Assembly: GCF_037975245.1 (NCBI RefSeq)
Contig: NC_092579.1
Coordinates: 16,516,178 to 16,580,177, forward strand
Reading direction: 5' to 3'
DNA from: Apostichopus japonicus
Taxonomy: Eukaryota > Echinodermata > Holothuroidea > Aspidochirotida > Stichopodidae
Length of the DNA: 64,000 nt
Part shown: one piece after another, positions 62,644 to 64,000 of the stretch
Layout: each line of letters opens with the position of its first letter
How positions within the stretch are numbered: the stretch's first letter is position 1
Translations under genes and position numbers: made by a program
The notes under the pieces: model-generated
Database searches by the model: none
What the model saw: only the letters and a program-made list of their open reading frames with translations
Told to the model about the DNA's origin: nothing

Positions 62644-62732
62644 CTTTCAAGGTTTTGTGTGTTGTTTCAGTGGATGACTACTGTCACAGGAGCTTGTTTC
62701 AGATTCTGTAACATTTTCACAACCTTCCTCAT
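62644..62732 (-). pseudogene. Acidic mini-exon related to 59709-59801, with a stop codon
   Basis: A CACCAG acceptor at 62733 and a GTAAGA donor bound the segment. In phase 1 it encodes DEEGCENVTESETSSCDSSH, which aligns with EDCESGMESDTES of the exon at 59709-59801, suggesting exon duplication. A TGA precedes the last codon, and the exit phase (0) does not fit the next exon (phase 1). It is either a dead duplicate or carries a one-base error. Confidence 0.4.
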
Positions 62733-64000
62733 CTGGTGGAGATGAAAGATATGTACAAAAGATCACGAAGAATTTGTAGCTACAGAGTATACAGTTCATA
62801 ATTATTTAAGAATGAAACAGATCCAGCAGTATTAAAGCTAATGGGGCCTTACTTTACTACTGTAATGTAAGCTAGGCATTTTGGACTAGTCACTGACCAT
62901 AACTGTGTGTTATGGTTTATCAAAAGTGGAGGATATTTAACCGATCGTCAGCCAAATCAGCAGCATTTGTAGCAATTTGCTTCTGTACCTGTAATATATA
63001 TTGTCATATTTTCCGAGAGTATTTTTAACTCATAGAGACAGTATTTTGACTATTTATTTCTTCAATGTTGTTTACATTTTAGACTGTTGAACAGTGGCTT
63101 AATAAATTGGACAGATCATTAATTGTTTTGTTTAAGTGTATTTTCAATTAAATAAAATACTGTTTTTTTGCAAGCTTTGGGCGCTGTTATTAGACCTCCT
63201 AATCAAAGGTTTATTCTATACTAATTAGGTTATATTAATTGTTGCTGTTGGATTAACAAAATCCTTTTGTGTCAATGATTTGTGTTTCAAGAGTTTTAAG
63301 TTTTGTTCTACTTGAACCTTTTATATATTTACAAGTTTATTAAATAATTACTACATGTAATAATTTATGATTTATGGTGTTGCTTCATATTTCTTATTTG
63401 TGTCGATGGCCACCAATACTAACGAATGGGTGATCATGATCGGGTAAATAAGTAAGGTTCCTCCTTATCTGACCGACAATCGGGTAAATACCCACAACGT
63501 TTACTAAAACCTCAACAACACATTCACTGCTGTTTGCACGATTCTTACCCACTTTTACTAGTTTGTGCATTAAGTTTTTCAAGTACTTAATTGTGCGTAG
63601 CACATCTCCATCATGGACAATATCTTGTGATCATATTTTAAAAATGAATTCAGTGATAAAAGACAAAAAATTTTGCCAAAACTTAACACACACAATATGG
63701 CAGGGCGGACTTCTAAGTTACCATGCTGTTACTAGGACATTTGTACCCAACTCGCCGTATCAGCCAGTGAAAAAAAACGATAGATACATTCACTAACTAC
63801 TATGGTCTAGCTTGATCGCCAGAGCTAAAATACTCTTATTCAGAAGTTTAAACTTCAAGTAATTTCAAATATTTGCGTAGTTTTTATTTGCTACTAAACA
63901 CTAATCGTTTAAGTCAAGAAACCTTTTTTTACTTAGCTAGAGCCATTATCTGTACGTTATCTACACTATTCAAGAGTAGAACAACACATTGACATAGACA
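62733..64000. other. AT-rich right flank
   Basis: No exon, RNA gene or repeat family was recognised. It may hold intron or upstream exons of the minus-strand gene, but nothing here can be supported. Confidence 0.35.

Overview
The window looks like genomic DNA from an invertebrate animal: genes are split by GT-AG introns with conserved phases, intergenic space is AT-rich, and it is crowded with microsatellites, satellites, tRNA-derived repeats, LINE, BEL/Pao and DNA-transposon remnants. A marine deuterostome such as an echinoderm is a plausible host, because one element resembles the long foldback (TU-type) transposons known from sea urchins, but nothing here fixes the species. There is no bacterial, plasmid or phage content.

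Layout. 1-5.3 kb: two copies of one transposon-like repeat with a 110-bp satellite between them. 6.2-6.6 kb: a hAT-type MITE. 8.67-9.94 kb (minus): an intact single-exon gene for a leucine-rich-repeat membrane protein. 11.5-12.85 kb: a pyrimidine-rich minisatellite. 13.6-19.7 kb and 23.6-28.8 kb: two tandem, four-exon paralogues of an SLC16/monocarboxylate-transporter-like membrane carrier, both intact, with a hairpin-bearing satellite and long TA tracts between them. 29.2-33.2 kb: a foldback element with long, nearly identical inverted arms built from 300-bp subrepeats and a perfect 93-bp palindrome near its middle. 34.5-40.4 kb: repeat fragments, a 75-bp minisatellite and a duplicated candidate exon. 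41.0-45.2 kb: a decayed Jockey-like LINE whose ORF1 is split by a BEL/Pao fragment. 45.45-47.01 kb: the last two exons of SRP68, with small frame breaks. 48.2-50.4 kb: tRNA-derived sequences, including an eight-copy tandem array. 50.6-51.5 kb: a second copy of the same LINE. 53.6-54.4 kb and 59.0-59.7 kb: repeats carrying nuclear-receptor-like DR1 motifs. 54.9-62.7 kb (minus): a phase-consistent series of small exons for an unrecognised acidic, coiled-coil-like protein.

The genes do not form an operon or pathway. The only clear functional relationship is the tandem duplication of the two carriers. SRP68 is a housekeeping gene, and its upstream exons are not visible in the window.
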